Part shown: positions 26,953 through 39,207 of the stretch, one piece after another
Layout: each line of letters opens with the position of its first letter
How positions within the stretch are numbered: position 1 is the first letter of the stretch
Assembly (NCBI RefSeq): GCF_963678635.1
Contig: NW_026971662.1
Coordinates: 1-43,465, forward strand
Direction of reading: 5' to 3'
Source: Symsagittifera roscoffensis
Taxonomy: Eukaryota > Xenacoelomorpha > Acoela > Convolutidae
Length of the DNA stretch: 43,465 bases
The notes under the pieces: model-generated
The model's database searches: none
The model's input: only the letters and a program-made list of their open reading frames with translations
What the model was told of the DNA's origin: nothing
Position numbers and translations under genes: made by a program

Positions 26953-29511
26953 CCCCAACTGCATAAAAACAAAGCACTCCAAATACAACACTACATTATT
27001 TAGGTTAAACTCCCACATCAGAACAAAGTCGATAAAATCCTTTTAATCCCCCAGCCGATACAGAAAGTCTCCCATATTGGATGACACACATAAACACTCA
27101 AGGTGAACCAAATTTAGTTAACGAACTCATTGACGTTTCATCCGACACAACCTCAACACTGCCAGAAACTTTGTCAACTCCCTCAACCCCCTCCCTAAGT
27201 CAAATATCAGCAACACTATTCCCATTAAAATTTCCTACAAATCTCGACGCTCGATATCGTGAACAATAATCTAACAAAATGCCCCTACAATTAGATTGGA
27301 ATAAAATTGTAGCACCCCCTCCAATATTTGGTACACATCACAAAAGTAGCAGATTACACACGCGGGCACTGAACAGATTACAAAATAGACACGATATCTA
27401 CAAATGTATATATGAGAACATAACATACAATTAATACAAAAAGATAGTTTAACACTCAAATCCGAAATCACAGTAAGACTAAGTAATACAGTTGAACACC
27501 CATTTCCCCTTTCCCCTCCAAATATAACAGCTAATTCTTTACCTCCGCGATTTATAACAACAGAATTTATCTACAAATACGATAGATACACAATTTTTTA
27601 ACCCATACTCAGGATTATCTTACACATGTATATTTTGAGAAAATTCACACTCCAAAAACTTTCTTTTTTTTCTGAACGAAATCACAATCATTCCCCCCGA
27701 AAAGGACCTTAGAGGTTACTAGTCACACACTATGATTGTGATGAAAACGAACAAAAGACACTACATAATTATGCAATGGATCACGTCACACAATTTGAAT
27801 TCGAACCACAAGCTATAGAAACTACACACATAGTAGCTACACTCTACTCGAAAGCACATTCTACAACACCAACATGATATGATTTCACAGCGGCTTTTTC
27901 CGAAAAGAAAGTTTATTGTTCAAAAGTCTCAAATGGAAATCAAAATTGATTAAATCATGAACCTTTCTACCAGAGCAAAATCGACTTTTACATCTCAACC
28001 TGACGATTGTAAAAACTAACTTCCCAGATGAAAAATCACATCAGACAAGGGTACAAATAGAAAATTGGTAAACTTTCAGGTTTTCTCAGACTCCGGCCAT
28101 CAAGCCGAAAATGAAAGATACCAAGACCATATTAGACAAGACGATCAATTCCCATTCCACGACGCATACGGAAGATTAACTCACGATCTTCATGATGAAC
28201 ATTGCATACCAAACATTGGAATAAACAATCCCTCAACTTGTATAGCAGATACAAAAGATAAAGAATATCAAGAATTAATGGTTTTTCATTGAAAAACGAA
28301 TCAGACTCCCTTGCAAAAATGACCAAGGATATTGCGATCCTACAACATGAACACAAGCAACATTGGTCTGGTTTCCTGAAGACACATGTACCACATTTCA
28401 AGTAGCAAAATTCCACGCTAGATTGATGATAAAATTCCAGCAAAAATAGTTTGTTGAATCCATTTCTTATGAAAACGTAAATCCTGAAAAAATCACGCAT
28501 ACTAATTAAAAATTTAGAACCATTCACGAAATAGAAAACAAATAAACACGTTTCCAAATTTACCCAGAAACAGAATTTGTATGTAAATACAATAAACCAC
28601 TTTATAAAACACAATATTCTGAAAATCTTGTTAAATATGAACAAGTTTTCGACATGAATTCAGGAAAAGTCATAATAAATCCGCACGCAACACATTATAC
28701 ATTAAATCACGAAAACTCATACATCCCAGTTAACCTCTTTAAAAACACAGGAAACATTGGTGGAAAAAAATCACAAGACAAAGATTCATGAAACACAAGA
28801 CTCATGAGTAACACATATTTTGGCGCAATTCATTATGATATACACCTATGGAAACATCCTTTGGTTTTACACTCGTACCAAAAAATTATTACCTTTAATT
28901 GTTTTTGAAGTTAAAAATGCTATAAAATAATCCCTATATTCTATAAAAATTAAAAAAAAATTTGTCGACACACTTTCACGAAGAACTTATCTTTGGGATA
29001 CAGCCGTCCCATGTGGATGAAAAATAGCCAAAATGTTGTACGGCTGAATCCCGACAAAGAAAAATACTTTCTTCCCACATCATATCCTACGCTCATGCAA
29101 CCATTGAAAAAAGTTTTCCCCCGAAACCATTAGAGATATTGCCCACAACCCAAATATCACCGAGTTCTTACATAACAACAATTTAAAATTAGAAACTTTT
29201 TAACCTCATCCAAAACACACAGTAAGAGTTTGCTCCTGGACCATTAGATCACTCTAGAACTAAAGACCATTAGAGCACTCCATTTTGTTTAACCACTTCT
29301 TCAAAAACACATCCATCGCATTCTAGCAAAATTACTAACCTCATCCGAAGCCATTCACGACGTTTTTCCCCATGGATTCTTCCCCGACGATTAGGTACAT
29401 TGAATTAAATAAAATATACTGATAAATTCGAAACAAAACTAACCATTCTTAGTAAATATTTTCTCTCTTTCTCAAGTCTTCACAAGCACGATCATCAATC
29501 ATCTACAAAAC

Positions 29512-29524
29512 GGAAAAGGGGGAA
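29512..29524 (+). other. Polypurine run at the end of the plus-strand remnant
   Basis: GGAAAAGGGGGAA follows the last coding-like stretch. This is the expected place and composition for a PPT preceding a 3' LTR. No LTR with TG...CA ends could be delimited after it. Confidence 0.35.
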
Positions 29525-31358
29525 TAAAACACAGAAATTTTTTTTTCACTATTTAAAAAACTTTTATTAACAAACCACAATAAAGAAAAAGCACTAAGTT
29601 TTCTCCCAAACAGAAGTAAATTGATATATAATTTCTTTTCCCATATGCAAAAAATCTACTTAAGAAGAAAACAAAAAATCATTTCAACCCCCAAAAAGTT
29701 GTAAGTTAAATATTTTTCAAGTAGTATATTTATAAAAACTGCAAATAAATTCAAAGCAGTACTAATCATTTAAAGACGCTTCTCTATAGCTTACAAACAT
29801 TCACTCGCCCACAATTCTATCCATAATCGCACAGCTCGACCAGTATTAACAATTTTCAACCTTTCATTTAACCCGGTTGGAAAATAATTAAACAATAATC
29901 CAAACTAACCAACGCAGCTCACTAAACACCACAAACCACAAGCCAACAGTATGACTAAAAAAACCCACGGTACCCAAACCGGGTTGAACCAGCTTAAAAA
30001 ATGAACAAATTTTTCTTTTGAAGACTATTCATAAGTCCAAAAAAGAACGAATAAAACACAAAAAAGTCGAAAAACAAACCCAACCCAAACGATTTGATTT
30101 TTCAGAAAAGGACACAACCAAAACAACAAAGGAAAACCCAATAATAAAAAAAACAAAAAAAGGTTAACACAAAACAGGACCCCCAAAAAACAGCACGAAA
30201 CTTTACCCTACTCCTCACGTAACCCACAAGAGGGACGTCCTGAGCATGCTCTATAGACGGCCTAACCCACAGTTCTACAACCACGCTTTGCAACCCACTA
30301 CCTATTTTTGACGATAGTTACTTAGGGGTGAGTAGCTCTTAAAAAAGAACCGAACTAAACTTAAACAATTTTGCGATAAAATTAAGAAAAAATCATAACT
30401 AAAAACATAAATTAACAAAGATTTATATAAGTAAATGATATAATGCAGTATAAAAAAACACACAACCCAAAGATGAAAAAGATGAGCATTAAAGAACTTG
30501 CCGACCCAATCACACTCCAACTACTGAAAGGCAACACACAGCCGATATGCTGCCTAGAGTCTCCACCCGAAAGATTTAAAGTACGACTTGTTATCGCAGC
30601 AAGAACTATCGGACTAGAACAATGGACATCTCGATGTTCAAGTATCCGTACAGATCCGGTTCACTAGGTACTTCAACCAAACTCAAATTTCACGCCATTC
30701 CCAAATGAGACTGACAAACTGTTCTCTTCGAAACAGAGCCAATGATCACAACCAACTGATCCGAAATCACGATCCGATCTCCCAAAACAACCGTGACAAA
30801 TGGTTACTATCGTCAAAGAACACGTTCATGTCCACGATTCCAGCTTCTTGGAGCAAACGGATAAGAGATCTTTCTTCCGGAACGGAAAATGAAAGATGCT
30901 TTTGATATCAAAACAATCATAATTATCCATCCTCCATTACAGTAGAACATTAAAGAACAAAAAATAAGTAAACCACGGATGGGTGGAACCAGATCTAAAC
31001 TAGAATTTATCATCGGATTTATTTTCTAATATTTTAACCCTACCAAATATTGAATACTAACCAACCATTACTCCATCAAACTAACAACCCACTTAATTGT
31101 AAGTGCTGAAATTACTTGTAATTTCAGCACCAGAGAGATTTGAATTTAACTTAGAATTAAATGCTTTCTCCAAAAAAACTGACCCGTAATAAACCAGTAT
31201 ACTCTAGATCTATTGAGTCTAGGAAAAACAAGAGTAAGATTAAGATCGGTATTAGACTAAGAAATTGAACGAATCTATCCGGCCGACGAGCAGACGGTGG
31301 ACCCTATCTAAGATTACCCTATGAGTATAACCAAATATTTCATAACTCAGTATATCGT
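29525..31358. other. AT-rich DNA without a supported gene
   Basis: It may begin with the old 3' LTR of the plus-strand remnant (to about 30345), but no second copy is present to prove it. AACCCGGTT-type inverted pieces occur near 29870 and 29978. A perfect 13-bp hairpin (GTGCTGAAATTAC, loop TT) lies at 31103-31130. Short open stretches at 30443-30667 and 30705-30905 have no supporting feature. Confidence 0.4.
31103..31130. other. Perfect 13-bp hairpin
   Basis: Arms GTGCTGAAATTAC and GTAATTTCAGCAC are separated by TT. It could be a cruciform or the end of a palindromic MITE. There is no wider context to decide. Confidence 0.6.
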
Positions 31359-33135
31359 TTTTGATCATAAAATTGACAATGTTGCCGAAACCTAGAAAAC
31401 AGAGAATTTTCAAGACTTCATATACCAGTGGAGATCCTGTTGATTACGCTGAGCAAAGACGAGTCACTCCAAAAGGTTAAATACAAATAAATCGCCATCT
31501 AACAAAATAAAACATTATCAATTATTCACACAAAGTTCCTAGAATGGTTTGAATTACTTATTGAATTTATTTACAACCCATTGAAAACAAATAAATCGTA
31601 GGATCGAACTAACACAAGTCCAAGTTGATAACTTTAAAAACATACGAAGTCCCAGAAATCTGAAGATTTCCAACAAACATATCATTTCAATTTCACTTAT
31701 TGTGCATGCGTACATCTTATCCGCGTATCGAAAACTGTGAGAGTGAGACTGCTTGTGGAATTGGGTTGATGTTTCACCATAAGTAAAGTTACTAGCTTAA
31801 TAAAGGGTGTTTAGTTTTTTTTAATTTTCTGCTTTAATCTTGTCTCGGCCTTCACGAGTTGAAGTTTTGATTTAAGAAATTGCGAAAAAAAGAAGAAAAT
31901 TTTGAGAAAAAAAGAAAAACAAACCTTAAGAGGTCAAACGGTGCATTGGATAGGAGCTCAATATTGTGTCTGTGTTCCTGGATTGCAGAAACAAGTCTTA
32001 AATTGTGTTCCAAAGTGTAAGTGGACTCCACAAACAAAATTTCAGTGGATTCCGCATACATATACCTGTAACGTAAATTTTGTCGGCATATTTGTTTTGT
32101 TGCGGCTCTTTAGTTTTCATTCAATTGATTTTTGTAAGTTAATTAATTGATGAGGTTCCTGCGAGCAAGGAATTAACTTTAAATTATATGCAAACATTTG
32201 ATATTATGCTGGAGTCACAAAAAAAACTCAGAAATTGAACATGAAACTCTACAGAAAGTGAACTGGAAACGTTCATAAAAAGGACTCAAAAATTTGAAGT
32301 TACTTTTAAAATTTTTTTCAAACTTTCTATAATGTCTAATTTTTGAAAGGTCAACAATGGACAGAACAGATTCCTATTTGAAAATCGCACATCGTTTTTG
32401 ATTATAAAAATGACAATGTTGCAGAAACTTAGAAAACAGAGATTTTTAAAGACTTCATATACCAGTGGAGATCCTGTTGATTACGCTGAGCAAAGTCGGG
32501 TAACTCGAAACGGTTAAATACAAATAAATCGCCATCTAACAAAAAAAAACATTAATCAAGTATTCACTCAAAGTACCTAGAATGGTTTGAAACACTTATG
32601 GAATTTATTTACAACCTATTAAAAACAAATAAATAGTAGGATCGAACTAACACAAGTCCAAGATGATAACTTTAAAAACAAAATTTGAAAAACAAAATCC
32701 TAGTAATCTGAAGATTTCCAACAAACATATCATTTCATTTTCTTTCATTGTGCATGCGTACAGCTTATCCGCGAATCGAAAAGTGTTATTGAGAATGCTT
32801 GTGGAATTGGGTTGCTGTTGTCACCACATGTAGAGTTACTAGCTTAACAAAGGGTGTTTAGTTTTTATATTTTTCTGCTTTAATCTTGTCTCGGCCTTCA
32901 CGAGTTGAAGTTTTGATTTAAGAAATTGCAAAAAAAAGATGAAAATTATGAGAAAAAAATAAAACAAACCTTAAGAGGCCAAACCATGAACTGGATAGGA
33001 GCTCATATTCAGTATGTATGTTCCTGGATTCCAGAGACAAGTCTTAAAATGTGTTCCAAAATATAAGTGGACTCCACAAACAAAATTTCAGTGGATTCCT
33101 CATACAAATACCTGTAACGTAAATTTTGTCGGCAT
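31359..33135 (+). repeat. Direct duplication of a ~735-bp unit, ~1.04 kb apart
   Basis: Copy 1 (about 31359-32089) and copy 2 (about 32391-33135) share long stretches such as CAGTGGAGATCCTGTTGATT, GTCTCGGCCTTCACGAGTTG and the final GTAAATTTTGTCGGCAT, with scattered substitutions and small indels. A ~300-bp unrelated spacer separates them. This could be a tandem duplication or two insertions of a non-coding repeat. Neither copy has a convincing ORF. Confidence 0.8.
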
Positions 33136-33585
33136 CTTTAATTGGATGCGGCTTTGTCGAAAAATCCTCTCAAGGCATTCGTAGTCAGGTGTGTTTGTTG
33201 AAATTTTCTCGTTTGACTTTACCTCTCTTATTGAATTTGAAATTATCTTTTCACAACTTTAAAACCGAAACGTTTGAGGTGTTTGGATTCTGATGTTTGA
33301 GTGTGTTCGAAATTAAAGCTTTCACAGAGTTGAGTCGACTACGAAAAATTTTCTGGCAAGGTTGTTATCTAAGGTTTTTTTCGTTCAGAACTCCTCCAGA
33401 TCTTCTAATTCTTAGAGGCGGGATCGTGTCTCTGGTGCTATAAAAAAATTTTTCTCCATTTTCAGTTATTTCGACAAAAATTTATAGGTTGCTGATGGGC
33501 TCTTCGTTTTTCCGCTCATGTCAAAAAAAACTAATTGGAACATTTTTATATAATTCGTTGATAAAAATTGTGCACCAAAGTTTGT
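33136..33585. other. Gap without a supported gene
   Basis: The region lies downstream (minus-strand sense) of the JmjC-like exon. Remaining exons of that gene could be here, but I see none with clear splice sites and conserved residues. Confidence 0.3.
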
Positions 33586-33858
33586 TTAACATTTCACTAA
33601 AAAGTATATCACAGATATACCGGAGAAATCCCTGTGAAATGGTGTTTTTGCACCAGCCAGCGATATCATCCGGTAGCTTGACTCATTCGTCGGTATTTCT
33701 GTCTTCTCCAACTTCCTTTTATGTATGAGTCCCAACGACAAGTCCTTGATTGCTTTTGGGGCAGAGATTTTTATGGCGGCCGACAAGGAAGTATCGCCAT
33801 CAATAATATTCCAGAACATTGGCGGCAATGATCGGAACAAATTTTGAACATCAGATGG
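33586..33858 (-). pseudogene. JmjC-domain-like exon fragment
   Basis: On the minus strand an exon-like stretch of about 90 codons, less AT-rich than its surroundings, contains TPFHRDFSGISVIYFLVK. This resembles the Fe(II)-binding HxD strand of JmjC histone demethylases of the KDM2/KDM7 group, where TDFHxDFGGTSVWY is typical. The preceding residues (SSYRMISLAGAK) fit the strand before it. A possible acceptor (TTTAAG) precedes it near 33859. The distal iron-binding His and 2-oxoglutarate Lys would be in further exons that I cannot find, so it is a fragment or an exon of a gene I cannot complete. Confidence 0.5.
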
Positions 33859-33859
33859 C

Positions 33860-34464
33860 TTAAATGATTGTATATATTACTAGGATTGAACACAAATGTG
33901 AGGTTAAACTTGTTTGAAAATTGGAGTCTTATTAGGAGTCTAATTACTTTACAAACTGATTACCTTTTCCTTTAAGATGTAACTTCTAGCTCTGAATTCG
34001 TGAAACTCTCCCCAAACATTCGGCTGTCAAACTGGCAACTATCCGCTAGTTGGCTTTTGTACCCTTTGATGGATTAAGCCGATGGAACCAACAAAGCTCC
34101 TTGTTGACCAATAAACAATTATGGATAGTACATGTTGGAGGTTAAGTGGGGGGGGGGGTTGGGGGTGCATTGAAGACCCCGTGTATTAAGATACGTTATA
34201 GATTTCCGGTATTCCATGCTATGTATTAAGATTGGGTATAGAGTCTACAATGTATCGAGATAGGGAATACCAATGATAAGGTTTTATGGTTTGTGTGATG
34301 GTAAGATAATGGTACAAAAAACGTATTTTTTTTTGGTTTTTGTGTGGAAATGTTTATTTTTTTCGTAAAATTTTTGGGGCGCGTTATCTAATTGGGAATA
34401 ATTAATTGTTAATTACGTGTAGAATTGAGGTTATGTATTTAGTTTTTTGGTGCATGGTAAGTCA
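33860..34464. other. Gap without a supported gene
   Basis: AT-rich DNA with a G-run at about 34149-34158 followed by GGTTGGGGG. Imperfectly repeated GTATTAAGAT/GTATAGA pieces lie at 34180-34270. No ORF is supported. Confidence 0.4.
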
Positions 34465-34865
34465 ATGGTAAAATTATCTAATAAATTTTTATTAGATCAA
34501 ATTAAACAAAATCTTATCGTATTTCGAACTTTTTTGAGCTTATTTCGAACTTCAGATGCTTATTTGCAAAAGTACCTCTTGCCTTGGTCAGTTGGAGGTA
34601 ACTTTTCATATCTGACTGGCACTCGTGGTACAAGAGTTGCCTGAAACCACGGCAAAATTCTGCAGTTTTTCCTAAAGAGCTTTTGGTTTCTGTATCCGCG
34701 CCAGAGGAGTTCGTTCATTTGTTCTCAGACCTATTTCAAGCAGACCATGAAATGACAAAATGTAGTCTGGTAGAGGAAAGGGCGAAGCGAGCTCTGGCGC
34801 GAGAAAAAATAAATCTGGCCTCAAACACGGTCCATTCGGTACCTCGGGAAGTGTTATCAACCTAA
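34465..34865 (+). CDS. Two-exon candidate gene or fragment, unknown product
   Basis: Exon 1 from ATG 34465 to 34597 ends at a GTAACT donor. A 68-bp intron ends at TTCTGCAG and exon 2 runs from 34666 to the TAA at 34863-34865. The spliced frame stays open and reads LLPWSVGVFPKELLVSVSAP across the junction. Intron size and acceptor are typical of nematodes. The product (about 110 residues) shows no domain that I recognise. It may be a fragment of a repeated gene family. Confidence 0.3.
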
Positions 34866-34947
34866 TCAGCGCATCTGGTACACAGATGGGCAACTTGGAG
34901 CACCGATGGGTGACTTCCGAGGTGTACTCATCGATAGTGCTTGTCAT

Positions 34948-35074
34948 TTCTGGAGCAGTAACTGTAGTACTTGGAGCAGTGCCGTTGGAGCAGTGTCCTT
35001 GTTCATTGATAGAACATGTCTTTTCTGGAGCAGTAACTGTAGTACCAACAGTTCCTGGAGCAGTGCCCTTGGAG
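34948..35074 (+). repeat. Short repeats of TTCTGGAGCAGTAACTGTAG and GGAGCAGT
   Basis: The 20-mer occurs at 34948 and 35023, and shorter GGAGCAGTG pieces lie between and after. The array follows the two-exon candidate and could be a local minisatellite. A plus-strand frame through it is open and Ser/Cys-rich, with no support as a gene. Confidence 0.6.
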
Positions 35075-35880
35075 ATTTCACGGTCAATAATTGAAATATT
35101 GGGCTAAAACAGTGACGTTGATTTAGCTGCAGTTTATTATAAAAAAGAAAAACGGTGTGTTGGTATATACAAGTTGAATGGTCAAAATGGGTTCCTCATT
35201 CTCCTGCTCCTTTTTGCACCAAATCGTCACTAATGGTTCCTGCTGGTACCCGCTCGTCGCATCTGGCTCGTTTGGTTCCTGTTTGCACCAGATAGTCGAC
35301 ACATCATGCCCATTTCTGCACGGCTCATGTTTGTTTTAGGAGGTTGTCCTCTTCGGTTGACCTGTCGTCTTGGTCTTGGTAGTTTTTCTGCTGGTTATCA
35401 ACGCATTTCTACGGTAGTCCGTCTCGTTGAATGCCTCTTTGTCATTATTGTGATACAGTCCAGTTGCGCGGACGTGGACTGAATTATTTGGCTTAGTGCT
35501 AAAACAGTTTGAAAATGAAGTCAAAAAGCATATTTTAAATATTATCTTATTTCAAAAGCTCACATCATCACTCACTCTGATCATCGCCGATTTCATCCTC
35601 GCAGATCAAATTTGCTGCTCCTCTGCTTTGCTCAGAATGGTAAATGGCACATCTCATAAGTGTCTTGCACAAAGTTATAACTTTTCCTAGTGGGAGAGAA
35701 CAGCTTTTGTTCGAGCTCACATCTTCGATTGGCTCTTATTATATCCCATCATCTAGGCGGCGACAAGCACTCGAAGCCCGTCATGTATCGGATTGATTTG
35801 TGATGGATAAATGAAATCAAATCGACAATAAAACCGAATCAGAATATTTAAAAAGATAGGATCAATCGTGGTTTTAAATT
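35075..35880. other. Gap without a supported gene
   Basis: The stretch contains two similar TTTGCACCA/GGTTCCTG patches (about 35213-35290), possibly further decay of the upstream repeat. No coding or RNA feature is supported. Confidence 0.4.
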
Positions 35881-36080
35881 AAAATTCTTTGTGGCATATT
35901 CGTTACAAGGTACCATAAAAAGGAGAAAAAAACAGGATCCAAAACCGCTATTTTGGATATTGTTATTTTCTCCCCTCTGTGGTACCTTTGTAATGATCCG
36001 GGTTGCCCAACATAAGGCGCAACACGGGGAATATCACCCAATAAAGATATATCCCCCTTAATATGCCACCACGAATTTTG
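35881..36080. repeat. MITE-like element with ~20-bp terminal inverted repeats
   Basis: The left end (AAAATTCTTTGTGGCATATT) is the near-perfect reverse complement of the right end (AATATGCCACCACGAATTTT). Inner parts also pair (TTACAAGGTACCA with TGGTACCTTTGTAA, GGAGAAAA with TTTTCTCC). The whole is a ~200-bp imperfect palindrome, as in foldback MITEs. A clear target-site duplication was not identified. Confidence 0.65.
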
Positions 36081-36104
36081 TAACTTGTTAATTACCCCCT
36101 TCCC

Positions 36105-36560
36105 CGTTTTAAAATCCCAAATACTGATTATAGTTCATTGCAATTCTGCAAAATCCCAAATACTAATTATAGTTCGTTGCAGTTCTGCCAAATCGCAAAC
36201 ACTGACAAAATCAAAATCATTGCAAAAAGTTATGCAATTGCAGATCTTTTTGTCAACATTTGGGATTTCGTCAGAAATTGGGGTTTTGTCAATTATTGTG
36301 ATTTTGTCAGTATTGGGAATTTTGTCATCATTTGGGATTTTGTCGGTCTTTGGGATTTTGTCAGTAGTTGGGATTTTGTCAGTAATGGGATTTTGTAGGG
36401 ACTTTGTACTTTGTCAACAATTGGCATTTTGTCAGTATTTCGGATTTTGTCAGTATTTTGGGTTTTGTCTTACTTGGGATTTTGTCAGTATTTTGGGTTT
36501 TGTCATTACTTGGGACTTTGTCAGTATTTGATTTTTGTCAGTATTTGGGATTTTTCAACT
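36105..36560 (+). repeat. Minisatellite of GTCAGTATTTGGGATTTT units with inverted copies
   Basis: From about 36250 to 36560 variants of TTTTGTCAGTATTTGGGA repeat roughly 17 times in plus orientation. At 36113-36210 the reverse complement (AAAATCCCAAATACTGA) occurs three times, so the locus can fold into a long hairpin. Open frames through it are a by-product of the repeat. Confidence 0.8.
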
Positions 36561-37085
36561 GCAAAAAACTTGTCGGTGTGTATTGAAATTTTCTCATCGA
36601 GTTAAGACTTGTAGCGTAAGTTGGAAAAAATTGGAACGAAACTGGAAAAAACTTTTTTTCAGTTTTTAGGATGGGCAAAAGATTGTGCTGCGCCATTACA
36701 CATTCCATTCGGTCAAAAATTGAGATTTTCAGTATTTAGGATAGACTGCACGGCGCCATTACACATTACTCTCCGTCGAGATTTGAGATTTTACAAACCT
36801 AGAGCGAACGACGAATTCAGTATTTGGAATGAGAAATAGGCTGAACGGCGCCTATAACCCCTGTCAATTTTGAGACTTTGCAAAACTGAGTAGAGTATTT
36901 CCGCTTTTGGGGTGGGTTAATTTACTAAACGGCGACAATACACAAACAATTTAAAAATGATGATATAATTAGTGATTTGTTTTGTGGAAAGAATATTTTA
37001 AAAGGTGAACATTTTTAACAGTACAAGTTTTTTCAAGAAAGTAATATGTTGGGCCATATAACAGGAAAAAAATGTAAAAACTAAG
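36561..37085. other. Gap without a supported gene
   Basis: A CGGCGCC(A/T)(T/A)TA-type piece (GCGCCATTACACATT) occurs at about 36690 and 36752, with related copies near 36845 and 36932. These look like old, degenerate ~65-90-bp repeats. Confidence 0.4.
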
Positions 37086-37930
37086 GTATAATTACAAAAA
37101 ATAGCCAAACTGGAGAGTTCAAGATTTTTTGATCTCATCCGATTACCATAACTATTTGAGGAGCGTATGATAATCACGAACTATGAAATCTAACACTTGA
37201 AAATCCAATTAAAATAACTCAAAAAATAAAACTTTGCGACTTTTTTAGTTGACGGCCTAAATAGTATCAAAAAAATTATGATTCTTTTTGGCTAAGATTT
37301 CTATACAGTCGTTATGAGCTTAACCCAAGTTTGGTCAAGTCTGTTATCCAATTTAAAAATCACAGGAAAAATGGTATAACTTAAAATTACAAGGTATAGT
37401 TTAACTGGGTAATACAAGATTTTTTGATCTCCCCCGCTTTCCCTCAACCTTTTGAGGAGCGTATGATAATCACAGAAAACGAAATCTAAATACTTGAATA
37501 TCAGTTAACCAATTAAAAAAAAACTATTTGTGACTGTTTTAGCTGACGGCTTAAATAGTATCAAAAAAATTATGACTCTTTTTGGCTAAGAAGTCTATAC
37601 GCTCGTTATGAGCTTAACCCAAGTTTGGTCAAGTCTGTTATCCAATTTAAAAATCACAAGAAAAAGGGAATAACCTAAAATTACAAGGTATAGTTTAACT
37701 GGGTAATTCAAGAATTTTTGATCTCCCCCGATTTACCACAACCATTTGAGGAGCGTATGATAATCACGGAATACGAAGTCTAAATAATTGAATATCAGTT
37801 AAGCAAACTACAGAAACAATTAGTGACTGTTTTAGCTGACGGCTTAAAATTATGTAAACATTTATGACGCTATGAAGCTTCGTAGTTGTTTCGATAATTT
37901 TGGTCAAGCCGATTAGGCCAAGGTAAAAGT
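37086..37930 (+). repeat. Three tandem copies of a ~295-bp unit
   Basis: Landmarks GATCTC(A/C)(T/C)CCG at 37131, 37426 and 37720 are each followed by TTTGAGGAGCGTATGATAATC and, about 150 bp on, by GGTCAAG(T/C)C. The last copy is degenerate at its end. This resembles a short satellite array. No coding frame is retained. Confidence 0.85.
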
Positions 37931-38407
37931 CACACCAGAATCCATAGTTAGTTTTCCAATTAAGCAAATTAGTAATTCCATGGATATGGATAGCTTAACT
38001 TACACCCTCTATTCATTCATCACTGCACCTCTTTTAAATTCAGTTTGAAAATCTTCTAAAGTCATTCATTAGTGCACTTTTTTCGAATTCAGTTTCCAAC
38101 AAACAATTCCGATAAACAAAACCGACACGAAAATCGAGAAAAACTGATTCGACACTCGACGTACCATTAAACAAACCGACATAAGAATTGACAGTTGAAT
38201 AACCGAGATACTAATCGGGACGCACAAACCGACGCGTACGAAACGACTCGCTGATACCAATTAACCTCTCGCCCGATACGACAAACGACTATTCGACGAC
38301 CGAGAAAAATATGGATCAACAATTGTGGACTCGCTAAAAATCTTGACGAAATAGCAGTAAAATAATTGGCAAACAAATATCGAACAGTGGAAAGACTAGT
38401 TTCAGAA

Positions 38408-38803
38408 ATGGTCGATGCAACTACATTGGGAAATGACGATCTTGTACGAAAAATAGCAATACCAAGGCGACGCAGTCATTCGATTGCAGAATCAGAAGGA
38501 ATCATGCAGATGTTAATTCAACGGGGGTTCAAGGAGATACCGTGGATCAAAAAACAGAGAAACCTGGTCGAGTTTCTCTTTTCAGAAAGAATGCTACCCG
38601 AATACCCTCGTTTTAGTGTTATAAACCATCAGAACAGATCGACACCGTCCTTAGAACAGTTAGAAAACTCATCAAGAACCCCGAAATTAACAGAATCAGC
38701 AATCTCACAACCATTAGCTCTTCCGTCAGTCTCAGAATCATCAAGAAAATCACAACCGCATCCTTATACAGGCACCATCCTATTCAATTTTCGAAACCAG
38801 TGA
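38408..38803 (+). CDS. Candidate exon or small ORF, unknown product
   Basis: An open frame runs from ATG 38408 to a stop at 38803 (131 codons). It is less AT-rich than the surroundings and has a basic N-terminal part and a Ser/Pro-rich end. It could be an exon of the gene suggested by 39208-40030. No domain is recognised. Confidence 0.3.
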   Translation: MVDATTLGNDDLVRKIAIPRRRSHSIAESEGIMQMLIQRGFKEIPWIKKQRNLVEFLFSERMLPEYPRFSVINHQNRSTPSLEQLENSSRTPKLTESAISQPLALPSVSESSRKSQPHPYTGTILFNFRNQ

Positions 38804-39207
38804 TTCTTCGCAAGACTACTCGGAAGAGAGCACTGGAGAAACTACAAGAATGGCGCAATCTAAAAGTTTCCGAAAGATTATGGCGCCAGATTCTGTTTTG
38901 TGTTCGATGTCGCAGTTTTAGCCTCCAAGGACTAATGGAAGTAGCTGAAAAAAACGTCCAGTTAACAAATTGCGGTAAAGGTGGTCGCAAAAGGTGTAGA
39001 TTCACAATTTCGACCCGTTTTTTTATTACTCGCTTATTTAAGAAACGGGTATTTTTGGAAGATTTCAATAACGATTTGACTAAGGCGTCAAAAACCGGAA
39101 ACATTGATGATAGTATCAATTTTTTTTGATCTCGGCTTAAAAATACAGGCTTTAAATTATGCGTACCTTCTCCTTGCAACCGCCGAATAGTGGTTCATTT
39201 TACAAAT

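Larger units (their letters stand above)
24149..29524 (+). pseudogene. Decayed plus-strand retroelement coding remnant, env-like candidate
   Basis: Plus-strand reading gives many stretches of protein-like sequence broken by stops and frame changes, for example from the LTR junction to about 24410, 24587-24862, 25641-25841, 28065-28292 and 28550-29130. A cluster of hydrophobic segments at ~25.7-25.8 kb and a terminal polypurine run at 29512-29524 suggest the 3' part of an older retroelement, with the giant element inserted in its coding region. If so, its 5' half should lie left of the window. I did not recognise a specific family. The degree of decay makes any product impossible. Confidence 0.4.

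Noticed and set aside
27081-28644. Separate small genes in the plus-strand remnant and on its opposite strand
   Set aside because: Frames are short and broken. Plus-strand pieces read as parts of one decayed sequence and minus-strand ones are their shadows.
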